Shown: piece after piece, positions 15,966-26,240 of the stretch
Position numbering within the stretch: the stretch's first letter is position 1
How the letters are laid out: the number at the start of each line of letters is the position of its first letter
From: Streptomyces pseudovenezuelae
GTDB lineage: Bacteria > Actinomycetota > Actinomycetes > Streptomycetales > Streptomycetaceae
Direction of reading: 5' to 3'
Assembly: GCF_001513955.1 (NCBI RefSeq)
Contig: NZ_KQ948148.1
Span: 132,396-196,395, forward strand
Length of the DNA stretch: 64,000 nucleotides
Made by a program: the position numbers and the translations under genes
The notes under the pieces: model-generated
The model's input: the letters and a program-made list of their open reading frames with translations, nothing else
Told to the model about the DNA's origin: nothing
Databases searched by the model: none

Positions 15966-17171
15966 TCAGCCCGCTCTGAGCGTCATGGTCATCGCCTCCA
16001 CCGCGAGCAGCGGGGCCACATTGCGGTCGAGGGCCTCACGGCAGGCGCCGATCGCCTCGATACGGCGGAGTGTGGTCTCCGGAGAGCTGCCGCGGGCGAT
16101 CCGCTCCAGGGCGTCCTCGGCGTCCGCGTTGGCGATCGCCACCCGGGAGCCGAGCTGGAGGGCGAGGACGTCGCGGTAGAACGCGGTGAGGTCGGTCAGG
16201 GCCAGGTCGAGACTGTCGCGCTGGGTCCGGGTGCGGCGGCGCTTCTGCCGGTCCTCCAGGTCCTTCATCACGCCGGCCGTGCCGCGGGGCATGCGGCCGC
16301 CCTGCGAGGCGCCCATCGCCGTCTTGAGCTCCTCGGTCTCCTTGCCGTCCGTCTCCTCGGCGAGCTGCTTGGCGTCGGCGGCCGCCGCGTCGACGAGCTC
16401 CTGCGCCGCCCTGAGACAGCCGCCGACGTCGTCGATGCGCAGGGGCAGCTTCAGCACGGCGGCCCGGCGCTCGCGCGCGGCCGGGTCGGTGGCCAGGCGG
16501 CGGGCCCGGTCGACGTGGCCCTGCGTGGCACGGGCGGCGGCCATCGCGGCGGCGGGCTCGACGCCCTCCCGGCGCACGAGCATGTCGGCGACGGCCTCCA
16601 CGGAGGGGGTGCTCAGGTTCAGGTGCCGGCAGCGGGAGCGGATCGTCGGCAGGACGTCCTCGATGGACGGCGCGCACAGCAGCCAGACCGTGCGGGGGGC
16701 GGGCTCCTCCACGGCCTTGAGGACCGCGTTGGCCGACTTCTCATTGAGCCGCTCGGCGTCCTCGACGAGGATGATCTGCCAGCGGCCGTTCGCCGGCGAG
16801 GTGAACGACTTCCTGACGGTGTCCCGCATGTCGTCGGCGAGGATCTGGGAGCCGACGGCGGCCACGGAGCTGACGTCGGCGTGGGTGCCGATGAGGGCCG
16901 TATGACAGCCGTCGCAGAACCCGCAGCCGGGCGCTCCGCCGAGGGCCCGGTCCGGGCTGACGCACTGGAGCGCGGCGGCGAAGGCCCGCGCCGCCTGGTT
17001 CCGGCCCGCTCCGGGGGGTCCCGTGAACAGCCAGGCATGCGTCATCTTCGACGCCTCGGGCGGCGGGGCTCCGGTGGCGACGGCGGTGACCAGGGCGTCG
17101 GCGTCCCGAGCGGCGGCCGCGAGCTGCTCGCTCACCCTCTCCTGGCCGACCAGGTCGTCCCATACGGTCAT
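15966..17171 (-). CDS. holB: DNA polymerase III subunit delta'
   Basis: 401 residues, a clamp-loader subunit. The N-terminal AAA+ module has a P-loop without the catalytic Lys-Ser/Thr (GPPGAGRNQAA, near residue 55). That is the expected state for delta', which does not hydrolyse ATP. A zinc module follows (C-x8-C-x2-C-x2-C in GCGFCDGCH) and the SRC arginine-finger motif is present (RSRCRH). The middle insertion of about 60 residues (ETDGKETEELKTAMG) is typical of actinobacteria. tmk lies directly upstream and ends at its own terminator, so holB probably has a separate promoter in the 143-bp gap. Confidence 0.9.
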   Translation of the reverse strand: MTVWDDLVGQERVSEQLAAAARDADALVTAVATGAPPPEASKMTHAWLFTGPPGAGRNQAARAFAAALQCVSPDRALGGAPGCGFCDGCHTALIGTHADVSSVAAVGSQILADDMRDTVRKSFTSPANGRWQIILVEDAERLNEKSANAVLKAVEEPAPRTVWLLCAPSIEDVLPTIRSRCRHLNLSTPSVEAVADMLVRREGVEPAAAMAAARATQGHVDRARRLATDPAARERRAAVLKLPLRIDDVGGCLRAAQELVDAAAADAKQLAEETDGKETEELKTAMGASQGGRMPRGTAGVMKDLEDRQKRRRTRTQRDSLDLALTDLTAFYRDVLALQLGSRVAIANADAEDALERIARGSSPETTLRRIEAIGACREALDRNVAPLLAVEAMTMTLRAG

Positions 17172-17262
17172 GGATCACGCCGCCCTTTCGTCATGTCGCG
17201 CTACGGGATCCATTGTGCGGGCGAGCACTGACAACCGGCCCCGGCCCCGGTGGGCGGCCGCG

Positions 17263-17306
17263 TGCCGGTGGGGGCTCGCGGAGTTTCCCGCGAGCCCCCA
17301 CCGGCA
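17263..17306 (-). terminator. Terminator of tmk
   Basis: Perfect 19-bp arms (17263-17281 and 17288-17306) with a 6-nt loop, just after the tmk stop and before holB on the same strand. No U-run follows, as is common in Streptomyces. Confidence 0.7.
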
Positions 17307-17314
17307 TGTACCTC

Positions 17315-20300
17315 TCAGCGCCTGCGGCGCCGGTCGTCCCCGTGCTCGTCGTCGTGCGGTCCGAGCAACTCGTCGGCGAGCGACGGCAGATCGTCCAGCG
17401 GGGTCTCCTCGGCCCAGTCCGAACGAGCCCTGCGCCGAGGTGTCCCGTCCGCCTCGACCTGCGGCAACTCCCGGGTCCGCTCCTCGTCCCGGAAGTACCC
17501 CGGCGGCACCCGGTCCGAAGGCCCCTGCCCCGGCGCCGGAGGCACGGGGGGCAGCACGGCCGTCTCATCTGCGGCACCCGGCGGCACGGGAGGCAGCACC
17601 GCGGTCTCGTCCGCGGCACCCGGCGGGACCGGCGGCAGCACCGCGGTCTCGTCGGCCGCACCCCGCGGAACCGGCGGCTGCGGCAGCTCGGCCGTCACCT
17701 CGGAGTCGGAGGCGGCGGCGCCGGAGGCCCCGCCCGCGGAGGAGTCCTCGTCGTCCTTCTCCATGGGCACCCGGGGCAGCACGGCCGTCTCGTCCGCCGG
17801 ACCGCCCGACGCGTTGGTCGGCGTCACCACGGGCGTGGGCACGGTCGCCGCGTCCATCCCCGCCGCGGGAGAGGCGGCCTGCCTGGGCCCCTCCTCCGCA
17901 GCGGCGGCCGCGGCCTCGGCGAGCCGCCGGGCCTCCTCGGCCCTCAGCAACGCCTCCTCGGCCTTGCGCTGCTTCTCCAGCCGCCGCTCCTCGGCCTCGG
18001 CGCGCAGCCGCGCCTCCTCCTCGGCCCGCTTGCGGGCGGCCTCCGCCTGGGCCTTGCGCCGCGCCTCTTCCTCGGCGCGGGCCTTCTCCTCGGCGAGGAG
18101 CCGTGTCCGCTCCTCCTCGGCCCGCCGGTGCGCTTCCTCGGCCCGCAGCCGGGCCTCCTCCGCCTGGCGTTCGGCCTCGCGGCGCTGGGCCTCCTCCAGC
18201 TCGCGCCGCTTGCGCTCCTCCTCCTCGGCCTTCAGCCGGGCGAGCTGCTCCTGGCGCTCACGCTCCAGGCGCTCCTCCTCGGCCTTGCGCGCGGCCTCTT
18301 CCTCGGCCTTGCGCCGCGCCTCCTCCTCGGCCTTGCGCCGCGCCTCCTCCTGCTCCCGGATCTCCTGCTCGGACAGCGGCAGCATCTGGTCGAGGCGGTG
18401 GCGTACGACGGTCGTGACGGCCTCGGGCTCCTGCCCGGCGTCCACGACCAGGTACCGGCCGGGGTCGGCGGCGGCCAGCGTGAGGAAGCCGGAGCGCACC
18501 CGCGCGTGGAACTCCGCCGGCTCCGACTCCAGCCGGTCCGGCGCCTCGGTGAACCGCTCGCGGGCGATCTCAGGCGACACGTCCAGCAGGACCGTCAGAT
18601 GCGGCACCAGACCGTTCGTCGCCCAGCGGTTGATGCGGGCGATCTCGGTCGGGGACAGGTCGCGCCCGGCGCCCTGGTAGGCGACCGAGGAGTCGATGTA
18701 GCGGTCGGAGATCACGACCGCGCCCCGCTCCAGGGCGGGCCTGACCACGGTGTCCACGTGCTCCGCACGGTCCGCCGCGTACAGCAGGGCCTCCGCGCGG
18801 TGCGAGAGCCCGGCGCTGGACACGTCCAGCAGGATCGACCGCAGCCGCTTGCCCACCGGGGTCGCCCCCGGCTCGCGCGTCACCACGACCTCGTGTCCCT
18901 TGGCCCGTATCCACTCGGCGAGCGCCTCGGCCTGGGTGGACTTGCCGGCTCCGTCGCCGCCTTCCAGAGCGATGAAGAAACCCGCGGCAGCGGGGACCGT
19001 CACCGGGTCGTCGCCGCCGAGCAGCGCGTCCCGCAGGTCGTGCCTGAGGGGAACGCCGGACCGGTCGTCGACCTTGGCGAGCACCAGCGCGGCCACCGGC
19101 AGCAGCAGCGCGCCGACCAGCATCAGGGTGAACGCGGCGCCGCCGTGCGCGAACACGAACCTGCCGTTCTCCAGCCGGTGCGGTCCGATCGCCGCGGCCA
19201 CCGCGGGGGCGGCCAGCGCGCCGAACGCCACCACGACCCGCACGACCGCGTGCAGATGCTCGGTGGTCCGGGTCCGCCGGTACTCCTCGGTCTCCTGGTC
19301 GAGCAGGGTGTGCCCGGTGTTGGCGGCCACGCCCGCGCCGACACCGGCCAGCGCGTCGATCAGCAGCACGGTGGTGACGTCCGGGACGAGACCGGCGGCC
19401 AGCAGGGCGATGCCGGTGAAGGCGATCGCCAGCGCGAGCAGCCGGCGCCGCGACAGCGTGACCAGCACCCTGGGCGCCGTGCGGATGCCGATCACGACAC
19501 CACCGGTCAGGGCGAGCACCATCAGGCCGTACAGCACCGGGCCGCCGCCCAGGTCCTTGGCGTGCAGCACGGAGACGGCCACGGCGGCCGCGATCGCCCC
19601 GGCGACGGCCGCGCAGGCCGGCACCAGCAACGGGATCGCGCCGGTACGGCCCTTGTCGACGCCGGTGCCCGTCTTGGGCCGGCGCAGCCCCTCCAGCGGC
19701 GAACGCGCGCGCGGGGTGCGGGTGTCGGGCAGTTCCAGGAAGGTCAGCACCGACAGGGACGCGGCGAACAGTCCGGCCGCGACGTACGACGCGAGGGCCG
19801 GCTGGTGCTGGCCGAACCAGTCGATGCCGGAGCCCAGCAGGTTGTTGAGCAGAGAGGCGACGACGAGCGCGGCGCCGGCGAGCGGGATCGCCACGAAGGT
19901 CGTCCGCAGCGACAGGCGGCGCAGTGCGTCCAGGTGGTCCGGCAGCGGTCGTACCGTCGCCCCCTCCGGAGGAGGAGCCGGCAGCAGGGCGGGCGCCGCG
20001 CTCTCGCGGCACACCGTCCAGAAGCGCTCGGCGACACCGGCGACGAAGACGGTCACCAGGAGCATCGCGAGGGCGTCGGCCGGCATCCAGTCGATCCACA
20101 GCGGGGCGACGATGAGCAGGGCGAGCCTGACCCCGTCCGCGCCGACCATGGTCCAGCGGCGGTCGAGCGGCCCCTCCTGCGAGGTGAGCGAGGTCAGCGG
20201 GCCGAGCAGGACGGCGCCGAAGAGCAGCGTCGCCAGGATGCGCGTACCGAAGACGGTCGCCACTGCGAAGGCCACGCCTCGGTAGCCGCCGCCGAAGGAG

Positions 20301-20506
20301 CCCTCGGCGACCGCCGCCTGAAGGGCCAGCAGCACCAGCACCAGGAGTGCGAGGGTGTCGCCGATCCCACCGACGAGCTGGGCGCTCCACAGGCGTTTGA
20401 GCTGGGGCCTGCGCAGCAGGGCGCGGACGGCGCGCTCGCGGGAGTCCGCGACCAGGGCGTCGTCGGGGGCCGGTTCAGGGGCCGTTGGCTGCTCCGCACG
20501 GGTCAT
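17315..20506 (-). CDS. tmk: Thymidylate kinase with N-terminal MFS transporter and C-terminal coiled coil
   Basis: 1063 residues in four parts. Residues about 30-510 are a 12-segment MFS-type membrane domain. Residues about 517-710 are a complete dTMP kinase: P-loop EGGDGAGKST, catalytic TREPGATPVG and the DRY-like SDRYIDSSVAYQG. Residues about 710-880 are a Glu/Arg/Ala coiled coil. The C-terminus has an acidic linker with three direct repeats of GAADETAVLPPVPP and one degenerate copy. The kinase makes dTDP for DNA synthesis and is anchored to the membrane here. The MFS-Tmk fusion is established in Streptomyces; what the transporter half carries is unknown. The start has no clear ribosome site. 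Confidence 0.93.
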   Translation of the reverse strand: MTRAEQPTAPEPAPDDALVADSRERAVRALLRRPQLKRLWSAQLVGGIGDTLALLVLVLLALQAAVAEGSFGGGYRGVAFAVATVFGTRILATLLFGAVLLGPLTSLTSQEGPLDRRWTMVGADGVRLALLIVAPLWIDWMPADALAMLLVTVFVAGVAERFWTVCRESAAPALLPAPPPEGATVRPLPDHLDALRRLSLRTTFVAIPLAGAALVVASLLNNLLGSGIDWFGQHQPALASYVAAGLFAASLSVLTFLELPDTRTPRARSPLEGLRRPKTGTGVDKGRTGAIPLLVPACAAVAGAIAAAVAVSVLHAKDLGGGPVLYGLMVLALTGGVVIGIRTAPRVLVTLSRRRLLALAIAFTGIALLAAGLVPDVTTVLLIDALAGVGAGVAANTGHTLLDQETEEYRRTRTTEHLHAVVRVVVAFGALAAPAVAAAIGPHRLENGRFVFAHGGAAFTLMLVGALLLPVAALVLAKVDDRSGVPLRHDLRDALLGGDDPVTVPAAAGFFIALEGGDGAGKSTQAEALAEWIRAKGHEVVVTREPGATPVGKRLRSILLDVSSAGLSHRAEALLYAADRAEHVDTVVRPALERGAVVISDRYIDSSVAYQGAGRDLSPTEIARINRWATNGLVPHLTVLLDVSPEIARERFTEAPDRLESEPAEFHARVRSGFLTLAAADPGRYLVVDAGQEPEAVTTVVRHRLDQMLPLSEQEIREQEEARRKAEEEARRKAEEEAARKAEEERLERERQEQLARLKAEEEERKRRELEEAQRREAERQAEEARLRAEEAHRRAEEERTRLLAEEKARAEEEARRKAQAEAARKRAEEEARLRAEAEERRLEKQRKAEEALLRAEEARRLAEAAAAAAEEGPRQAASPAAGMDAATVPTPVVTPTNASGGPADETAVLPRVPMEKDDEDSSAGGASGAAASDSEVTAELPQPPVPRGAADETAVLPPVPPGAADETAVLPPVPPGAADETAVLPPVPPAPGQGPSDRVPPGYFRDEERTRELPQVEADGTPRRRARSDWAEETPLDDLPSLADELLGPHDDEHGDDRRRRR

Positions 20507-20644
20507 GCGTTCAGCCTATCCGGAGCCACCGACAGCCCGGAGGGCCCGTCCTGACGTGCGCACGTCCCGACACCAAAGTGATGCCGGGACGTTCGCATTG
20601 CGAAGCCTCGGTGGAGGAACCGAGCCCGTGCGAAGGCCGGAGTC

Positions 20645-23464
20645 TCAGTCCTCGGACGCCGTCTTGGAAGCCGTCGCCTTCTTGGCGGTGGTCTTCTTCG
20701 CCGTCGTCTTCTTCGCAGCCGTGGTCGTCTTCGCCGCGGTCTTCTTGGCGGCGGTCGCCTTCTTGGCCGGGGCCTTCTTCGCGGGTGCCTTCTTCGCCGT
20801 CTTCTTGGCGGGCGTCTTGGCCCGCTTCTCGGCGAGCAGCTCGAAGCCGCGCTCGGGGGTGATCTCCTCGACGCTGTCGCCGGAGCGCAGGGTCGCGTTG
20901 GTCTCCCCGTCGGTCACATACGGTCCGAAGCGGCCGTCCTTGACCACGACCGGCTTCTCGCTGACCGGGTCGGTGCCCAGCTCCTTCAGCGGCGGCTTGG
21001 CGGCCGCGCGCCCGCGCTGCTTGGGCTGGGAGTAGATCTGCAGCGCCTCTTCGAGGGTGATCGTGAAGAGCTGCTCCTCGGCCTGAAGCGAGCGCGAGTC
21101 CGTGCCCTTCTTCAGGTACGGGCCGTAGCGGCCGTTCTGCGCGGTGATCTCCTGGCCCTCGGCGTCGGCGCCGACGACGCGCGGCAGCGACATCAGCTTG
21201 AGGGCGTCCTCCAGCGTCACCGTGTCCAGCGACATCGACTTGAACAGCGAGGCCGTACGCGGCTTGACGGCGTTCTTGCCGGTCTTCGGGGTGCCCTCGG
21301 GGAGCACCTCGGTGACGTAGGGGCCGTAGCGGCCGTCGCGGGCGATGATCTGATGGCCCGTCACCGGGTCGGCACCGAGCTCGAAGTCACCGCTCGGCTT
21401 GGCGAGCAGCTCCTCCGCGAGCTCGACGGACAGCTCGTCGGGTGCCAGGTCCTCGGGCACGTCCGCCCGCTGGTGGTTCTCGGAGTCCTTCTCGCCGCGC
21501 TCGATGTACGGGCCGTAGCGGCCGACCCTGAGCACGATGTCGTTGCCCACCGGGAACGAGGAGACCTCGCGCGCGTCGATCGCGCCCAGGTCGGTCACCA
21601 GTTCCTTGAGGCCGCCGAGGTGGTCCCCGTCGCCGTTGCCCGCGTCGGCCGCGCCGCCGGTGGCGGTGCCCTCACCGAAGTAGAAGCGCCTCAGCCACGG
21701 CACGGACTGTGCCTGACCGGCCGCGATGCGGTCGAGGTCGTCCTCCATGCGGGCGGTGAAGTCGTAGTCGACGAGCCGGCCGAAGTGCTTCTCCAGGAGG
21801 TTGACCACGGCGAAGGACAGGAAGGACGGCACGAGGGCCGTGCCCTTCTTGAACACATAGCCGCGGTCGAGGATCGTTCCGATGATCGACGCGTACGTCG
21901 ACGGGCGGCCGATCTCGCGCTCTTCGAGCTCCTTGACCAGGCTGGCCTCGGTGTAGCGGGCCGGGGGCTTGGTGGCGTGCCCGTCGACCGTGATCTCCTC
22001 GGCGCTCAGGGCGTCGCCCTGGGCGACCTGGGGCAGCCGGCGCTCGCGGTCGTCCAGCTCGGCGTTCGGGTCGTCGGCGCCCTCGACGTAGGCCTTGAGG
22101 AAGCCGTGGAAGGTGATCGTCTTGCCGGAGGCGCTGAACTCGACGTCCCGGCCGTCGGCGGCGGTGCCACCGATCTTCACGGTCACGCTGTTGCCGGTCG
22201 CGTCCTTCATCTGGGAGGCGACGGTGCGCTTCCAGATCAGCTCGTAGAGCTTGAACTGGTCGCCGGTCAGACCGGTCTCGGCGGGCGTGCGGAAACGATC
22301 ACCCGAGGGGCGGATCGCCTCGTGCGCCTCCTGGGCGTTCTTGACCTTCCCGGCGTAGGTGCGCGGGGACGAGGGCAGGTAGTCGGCGCCGTACAACTGC
22401 GTGACCTGGGCGCGGGCCGCGGTGATGGCGGTGTCGCTGAGGGTCGTGGAGTCCGTACGCATATAGGTGATGAAGCCGTTCTCGTACAGCTTCTGGGCCA
22501 CCTGCATGGTCGCCTTCGCGCCGAAGCCGAGCTTGCGCGAGGCCTCCTGCTGGAGGGTCGTCGTACGGAACGGGGCGTACGGCGAGCGGCGGTACGGCTT
22601 GGACTCGACCGAGCGGACCGCGAACCGGGTCTGCTCCAGGGCGGCGGCCAGCGCGCGGGCGTTCGCCTCGTCGAGGTGGAGGGTGTTCGCGCTCTTCAGC
22701 TGTCCCAGGGAGTCGAAGTCGCGGCCCTGCGCGACCCGCCTGCCGTCGACGCTCTGCAGGCGCGCGACCAGGGACGACGGGTCCGAGGGGTCTCCCGCGC
22801 GGCCGGTCGCGAAGGTGCCGTTCAGGTCCCAGTACTCGGCGGAACGGAACGCGATGCGCTCGCGCTCCCGCTCGACGACGAGCCGGGTCGCGACCGACTG
22901 GACACGGCCGGCCGACAGGCGCGGCATGACCTTCTTCCACAGGACCGGCGAGACCTCGTAGCCGTAGAGGCGGTCGAGGATGCGGCGGGTCTCCTGGGCG
23001 TCGACCAGCTTCTGGTTCAGCTCGCGCGGGTTGGCGACGGCGGCCTGGATCGCGGCCTTGGTGATCTCGTGGAAGACCATCCGCTTGACCGGGACCTTGG
23101 GCTTGAGCACCTCCTGGAGGTGCCACGCGATGGCCTCGCCCTCGCGGTCCTCATCGGTGGCGAGGAAGAGCTCGTCGGAGTCCTTCAGCAAGTCCTTGAG
23201 CTTCTTGACCTGGGCCCGCTTGTCGGCGTTGACGACATAGATCGGCTCGAAGTCGTGCTCGACGTCCACGCCGAGGCGGCGGACCTCACCGGTGTACTTC
23301 TCGGGCACTTCGGCGGCGCCATTGGGGAGGTCGCGGATGTGCCCGACGCTCGCCTCGACGACGTATCCGGGGCCGAGATAGCCCTTGATCGTCTTCGCCT
23401 TGGCAGGCGACTCGACGATGACGAGTCGGCGGCCGCCCTGTGCGGTCTCGCTGGTCGGGGACAA
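20645..23464 (-). CDS. topA: DNA topoisomerase I
   Basis: 939 residues from a TTG start preceded by GGAGAG. The TOPRIM domain has VIVESPAKAKTI (Glu 18) and TDEDREGEAIAW (near 103). The active-site tyrosine is in FITYMRTDST (near 335). Four C-terminal repeats each containing GRYGPY or GRFGPY-like motifs replace the zinc fingers of the E. coli enzyme. The last 65 residues are a Lys/Ala-rich tail (AKKAPAKKAPAKK-type repeats), which in Streptomyces TopA is known to support processivity on DNA. The enzyme relaxes negative supercoils and is essential. Confidence 0.97.
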   Translation of the reverse strand: MSPTSETAQGGRRLVIVESPAKAKTIKGYLGPGYVVEASVGHIRDLPNGAAEVPEKYTGEVRRLGVDVEHDFEPIYVVNADKRAQVKKLKDLLKDSDELFLATDEDREGEAIAWHLQEVLKPKVPVKRMVFHEITKAAIQAAVANPRELNQKLVDAQETRRILDRLYGYEVSPVLWKKVMPRLSAGRVQSVATRLVVERERERIAFRSAEYWDLNGTFATGRAGDPSDPSSLVARLQSVDGRRVAQGRDFDSLGQLKSANTLHLDEANARALAAALEQTRFAVRSVESKPYRRSPYAPFRTTTLQQEASRKLGFGAKATMQVAQKLYENGFITYMRTDSTTLSDTAITAARAQVTQLYGADYLPSSPRTYAGKVKNAQEAHEAIRPSGDRFRTPAETGLTGDQFKLYELIWKRTVASQMKDATGNSVTVKIGGTAADGRDVEFSASGKTITFHGFLKAYVEGADDPNAELDDRERRLPQVAQGDALSAEEITVDGHATKPPARYTEASLVKELEEREIGRPSTYASIIGTILDRGYVFKKGTALVPSFLSFAVVNLLEKHFGRLVDYDFTARMEDDLDRIAAGQAQSVPWLRRFYFGEGTATGGAADAGNGDGDHLGGLKELVTDLGAIDAREVSSFPVGNDIVLRVGRYGPYIERGEKDSENHQRADVPEDLAPDELSVELAEELLAKPSGDFELGADPVTGHQIIARDGRYGPYVTEVLPEGTPKTGKNAVKPRTASLFKSMSLDTVTLEDALKLMSLPRVVGADAEGQEITAQNGRYGPYLKKGTDSRSLQAEEQLFTITLEEALQIYSQPKQRGRAAAKPPLKELGTDPVSEKPVVVKDGRFGPYVTDGETNATLRSGDSVEEITPERGFELLAEKRAKTPAKKTAKKAPAKKAPAKKATAAKKTAAKTTTAAKKTTAKKTTAKKATASKTASED

Positions 23465-23723
23465 CTTCGCTCTTCTCTCCGGTCGACACTGGGGTCTCCC
23501 CAGGTCTTGTTTCCCGGGGTCGGGTCATGCGGACGCTTGCGGAGTGTGACGGTACATCCCGCCCCCGTGTCAAACGGGAAAAGCCCGCAACGGCCACTCG
23601 AACGGTAACCCGACTACCGCCATTCCTGCCGCCCGGCGTACCCACCGGCCTTTTCGGGCTCAACCGGAGGGCGATCTCCTCCTTACCGGTCGACCCGCTT
23701 GCGCCGACCTCCCAGGAGCCGTC

Positions 23724-23921
23724 CTAGAGACGGGTGAAGCACCAGGCGCCGAGGGCCAGCGTGATGAGCGCGGCGAGGGTCGCGAGGCTCGCGGATGCGA
23801 CGGGACTCACACCGTGGGCGACGGGCCCGCGATGCCGTACCCGGGCCGCGGTCCACACCAGCAGCCCTCCCCCGAACAGGGCGAACACCATTCCCGCGAA
23901 GACCGCCGGTCCGCTCTCCAT
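23724..23921 (-). CDS. Small two-helix membrane protein
   Basis: 65 residues, MESGPAVFAG to CFTRL. Two hydrophobic segments (about 6-23 and 42-61) are joined by a basic loop (ARVRHRG). The frame is open upstream to 24086, but the extension is Arg/Gly-rich and lacks membrane or domain character. It lies in the same direction as topA with about 260 bp between. The function is unknown. Confidence 0.6.
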   Translation of the reverse strand: MESGPAVFAGMVFALFGGGLLVWTAARVRHRGPVAHGVSPVASASLATLAALITLALGAWCFTRL

Positions 23922-24585
23922 GGTTTCCCGTGCCCCTTTTCGCCCTGCCCGCGCATGTGCCTTCGGTGGAGACTGGCACGCGCGGGCGGCGGGGAGGCGA
24001 ACCCCGGGTGAACGCCCGCGCCGACCCGGCCGCGGGCGTCCCCCGGCCGACCGCCGGGCCGCCGCCCCGGCCGCCCGGACGCCCACGGATCCCGTCCTGA
24101 TCCAGTCCTGATCCAGTCCTGATCCCGTCCGGTTCTCGCCCGCTTCTCACCCGGATCCCGCACTTCCGTGACCGGTTCGCACCGGATTCGGCACGAAAAC
24201 CGACCGGATTCAGACCGCGCCGGGCGGGCGGCCCGAACGGTCGATCACCTGGTACGAGACATGCCGTACCGCCACCCGCCGCGCCGAAGCCCTCCGCGGT
24301 CGGCGGGACGGCCTACTCGGCCGCGTCCCGCAGCGCCTCCCCTGAGCCCCGAGCACGGGTCCGAGACCGTGCGCCTCCCCCACAGCGTGCCGCCCCCGAA
24401 AGACGTGTCAGCTCTGTCTCTCGGAGGTGGCTTCGCACCCGCCACCGACCGGAGCCCTTTTCCGGAGCGATCCCGCCGGAGCAGGTACAGGGGCTCAGGA
24501 GCGCGAGCCCGCCTCAGCCGCGGCGGATGCCGTGACCGCGGCGCGCCCTGAGGAGGGCGGAGACGCCGGCCCCGGCAGCGGTGGG
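23922..24585. other. Gene-free interval with short tandem repeat
   Basis: No convincing gene in 664 bp. A + strand frame (24168-24551) gives an Arg/Pro-rich product and looks spurious. Four tandem 11-bp units (GATCCMGTCCT type) occupy 24088-24131. The interval should hold the promoter of the small membrane gene and the end of the methyltransferase transcript. Confidence 0.6.
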
Positions 24586-26112
24586 TCAGGCGGGTTCCAG
24601 GAACCCCTGCTCCACCAGCAGCCGGATCTGCGCGGGCGTACGGTCGCGCAGCATGACCGGGTCCTCGTCCATGAGCTGGGCGATCGCGTCCAGGATGCGG
24701 CCCGCGCTCAGCGAGCCGTCGCACACGCCGGCGAAGCCCGCGCCGACGGTGTCCACCTTGGTGGCCCGGCGCATCCCGCGGTGCTGGCGCAGCACCACGT
24801 GCTCGGGGTCCTCCGCGCCGGGCAGTCCGACCTGCTCCTGCACGATCTCGGGCACGAGGGTGAAGCGGGCCTCCAGCAGGGCCGCGTCGTCGTGGGCGCG
24901 CAGGTAGTCGAGGCGGTCGAAGTGCGCCCGGACGGTGTCGCCCAGCGGCTGCTCGACCGGGTGCGGCCACTCCTCCACGGTGACCGAGGGCACGGTGGAG
25001 CCCGTCCTGCGCAGGGTGATCCAGCCGAAGCCGACGGCCCGCACCTTGCGCGCCTCGAACTCGTCCAGCCAGGCGTCGTAGAGCGCCTGGTACTCGGCCG
25101 GGTCGCCGCGATGGTCACCGGCGTCCCTGAGCCACAGCTCGGCGTACTGCGTGACGTCCTGGACCTCGCGCTGCACGATCCACGCGTCGCACCCGCGCGG
25201 CACCCACGACCTGAGCCTGTCCTGCCAGTCCTCCCCCGCGACGTGCTGCCAGTTGGCGAGGAACTGCGCGAACCCGCCCTCGTTCAGCAGCTCTCCCGCC
25301 CCCTGAACGACCGAGCGGCACAGATCGTCCCCGCCCATCCCGCCGTCGCGGTACGTCAGTCGCGCCCCTGGCGAGATCACGAAGGGCGGGTTGGACACGA
25401 TGAGGTCGTAGGTCTCGCCCTGCTTGACGGGCTCGAACAGCGACCCCTCCCGCAGGTCGGCCGCCGGGGCGCCGGACAGGGCCAGCGTGAGCGCGGTGAT
25501 GTGCAGCGCGCGCGGGTTGAGGTCGGTCGCCGTCACGCGCGTGGCGTGCTGGGCGGCGTGCAGGGCCTGGATGCCGGAACCGGTGCCGAGGTCGAGCGCG
25601 GAGCCGACGGGCGTGCGCACGGTGATGCCGGCGAGGGTCGTGGAGGCACCGCCGACGCCGAGGACGACTCCCTCGTCCCGGCTGCCGATGCCACCGGCGC
25701 CGCCGACGGCACAGCCCAGGTCCGAGACGATGAACCAGTCCTCGCCACCGGGGCCGCCGTACGGCCGTACGTCCACCGTCGCGGCGACCTCGTCCGTGCC
25801 GGAGCGCACCAGCCAGCCGCTCTCCAGACACGCGTCGACGGGCAGAACGTCCGCCACGCGCGCGTGGAGCACCGGCTGCTGAAGGAGGAACAGGCGTACG
25901 AGCACCGCCAGCGGGGTGTCCCCGCGGGTCGCCCGGAGCGCGGGCACGGTCTCGCTGCGCGCGAGGGCCGCGTACGCGGGGGCGCCGAGCAGCTCCAGCA
26001 ATCCGTCGGCGGTGAAGGCGGCCCCGAGCAGGGCGTCCCGGAGCCGGGCGGTGACATCGGGACGGCCGGGAGCGGGGGCGGCGGGCAGCGTGGGCAGACT
26101 CGAGGTACTCAC
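24586..26112 (-). CDS. Class I SAM-dependent methyltransferase of the N5-glutamine/RNA type
   Basis: 508 residues from a GTG preceded by a G-run. An N-terminal helical domain (about 1-140) precedes the Rossmann domain with SAM motif I ALDLGTGSGIQAL (near 170). The catalytic NPPF signature lies in DLIVSNPPFVI (near 235), the motif shared by PrmC, RlmG and RsmC-type enzymes that methylate amide or exocyclic nitrogens. The C-terminal domain ends in a winged-helix-like part. The substrate cannot be deduced. It is monocistronic, with a lipoprotein gene upstream. Confidence 0.85.
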   Translation of the reverse strand: MSTSSLPTLPAAPAPGRPDVTARLRDALLGAAFTADGLLELLGAPAYAALARSETVPALRATRGDTPLAVLVRLFLLQQPVLHARVADVLPVDACLESGWLVRSGTDEVAATVDVRPYGGPGGEDWFIVSDLGCAVGGAGGIGSRDEGVVLGVGGASTTLAGITVRTPVGSALDLGTGSGIQALHAAQHATRVTATDLNPRALHITALTLALSGAPAADLREGSLFEPVKQGETYDLIVSNPPFVISPGARLTYRDGGMGGDDLCRSVVQGAGELLNEGGFAQFLANWQHVAGEDWQDRLRSWVPRGCDAWIVQREVQDVTQYAELWLRDAGDHRGDPAEYQALYDAWLDEFEARKVRAVGFGWITLRRTGSTVPSVTVEEWPHPVEQPLGDTVRAHFDRLDYLRAHDDAALLEARFTLVPEIVQEQVGLPGAEDPEHVVLRQHRGMRRATKVDTVGAGFAGVCDGSLSAGRILDAIAQLMDEDPVMLRDRTPAQIRLLVEQGFLEPA

Positions 26113-26240
26113 GCCCCCATTGTGGCCCGCGCCCGCCCCACCGCACGCCTCACCGAGCGACTCGCCAACGGACTGTTGGCTCGGCTCGGCCACCGAAGCG
26201 CCCCAAGGGCACTCGCTCAACCGCCGTCGGCGTCAGCCGT

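Noticed and set aside
17213..20554. Long + strand frame opposite tmk
   Set aside because: Antisense shadow caused by high GC at third positions; the - strand product has complete MFS and kinase motifs.
24168..24551. 127-codon + strand gene
   Set aside because: Arg/Pro-rich, no ribosome site, no recognisable segment.
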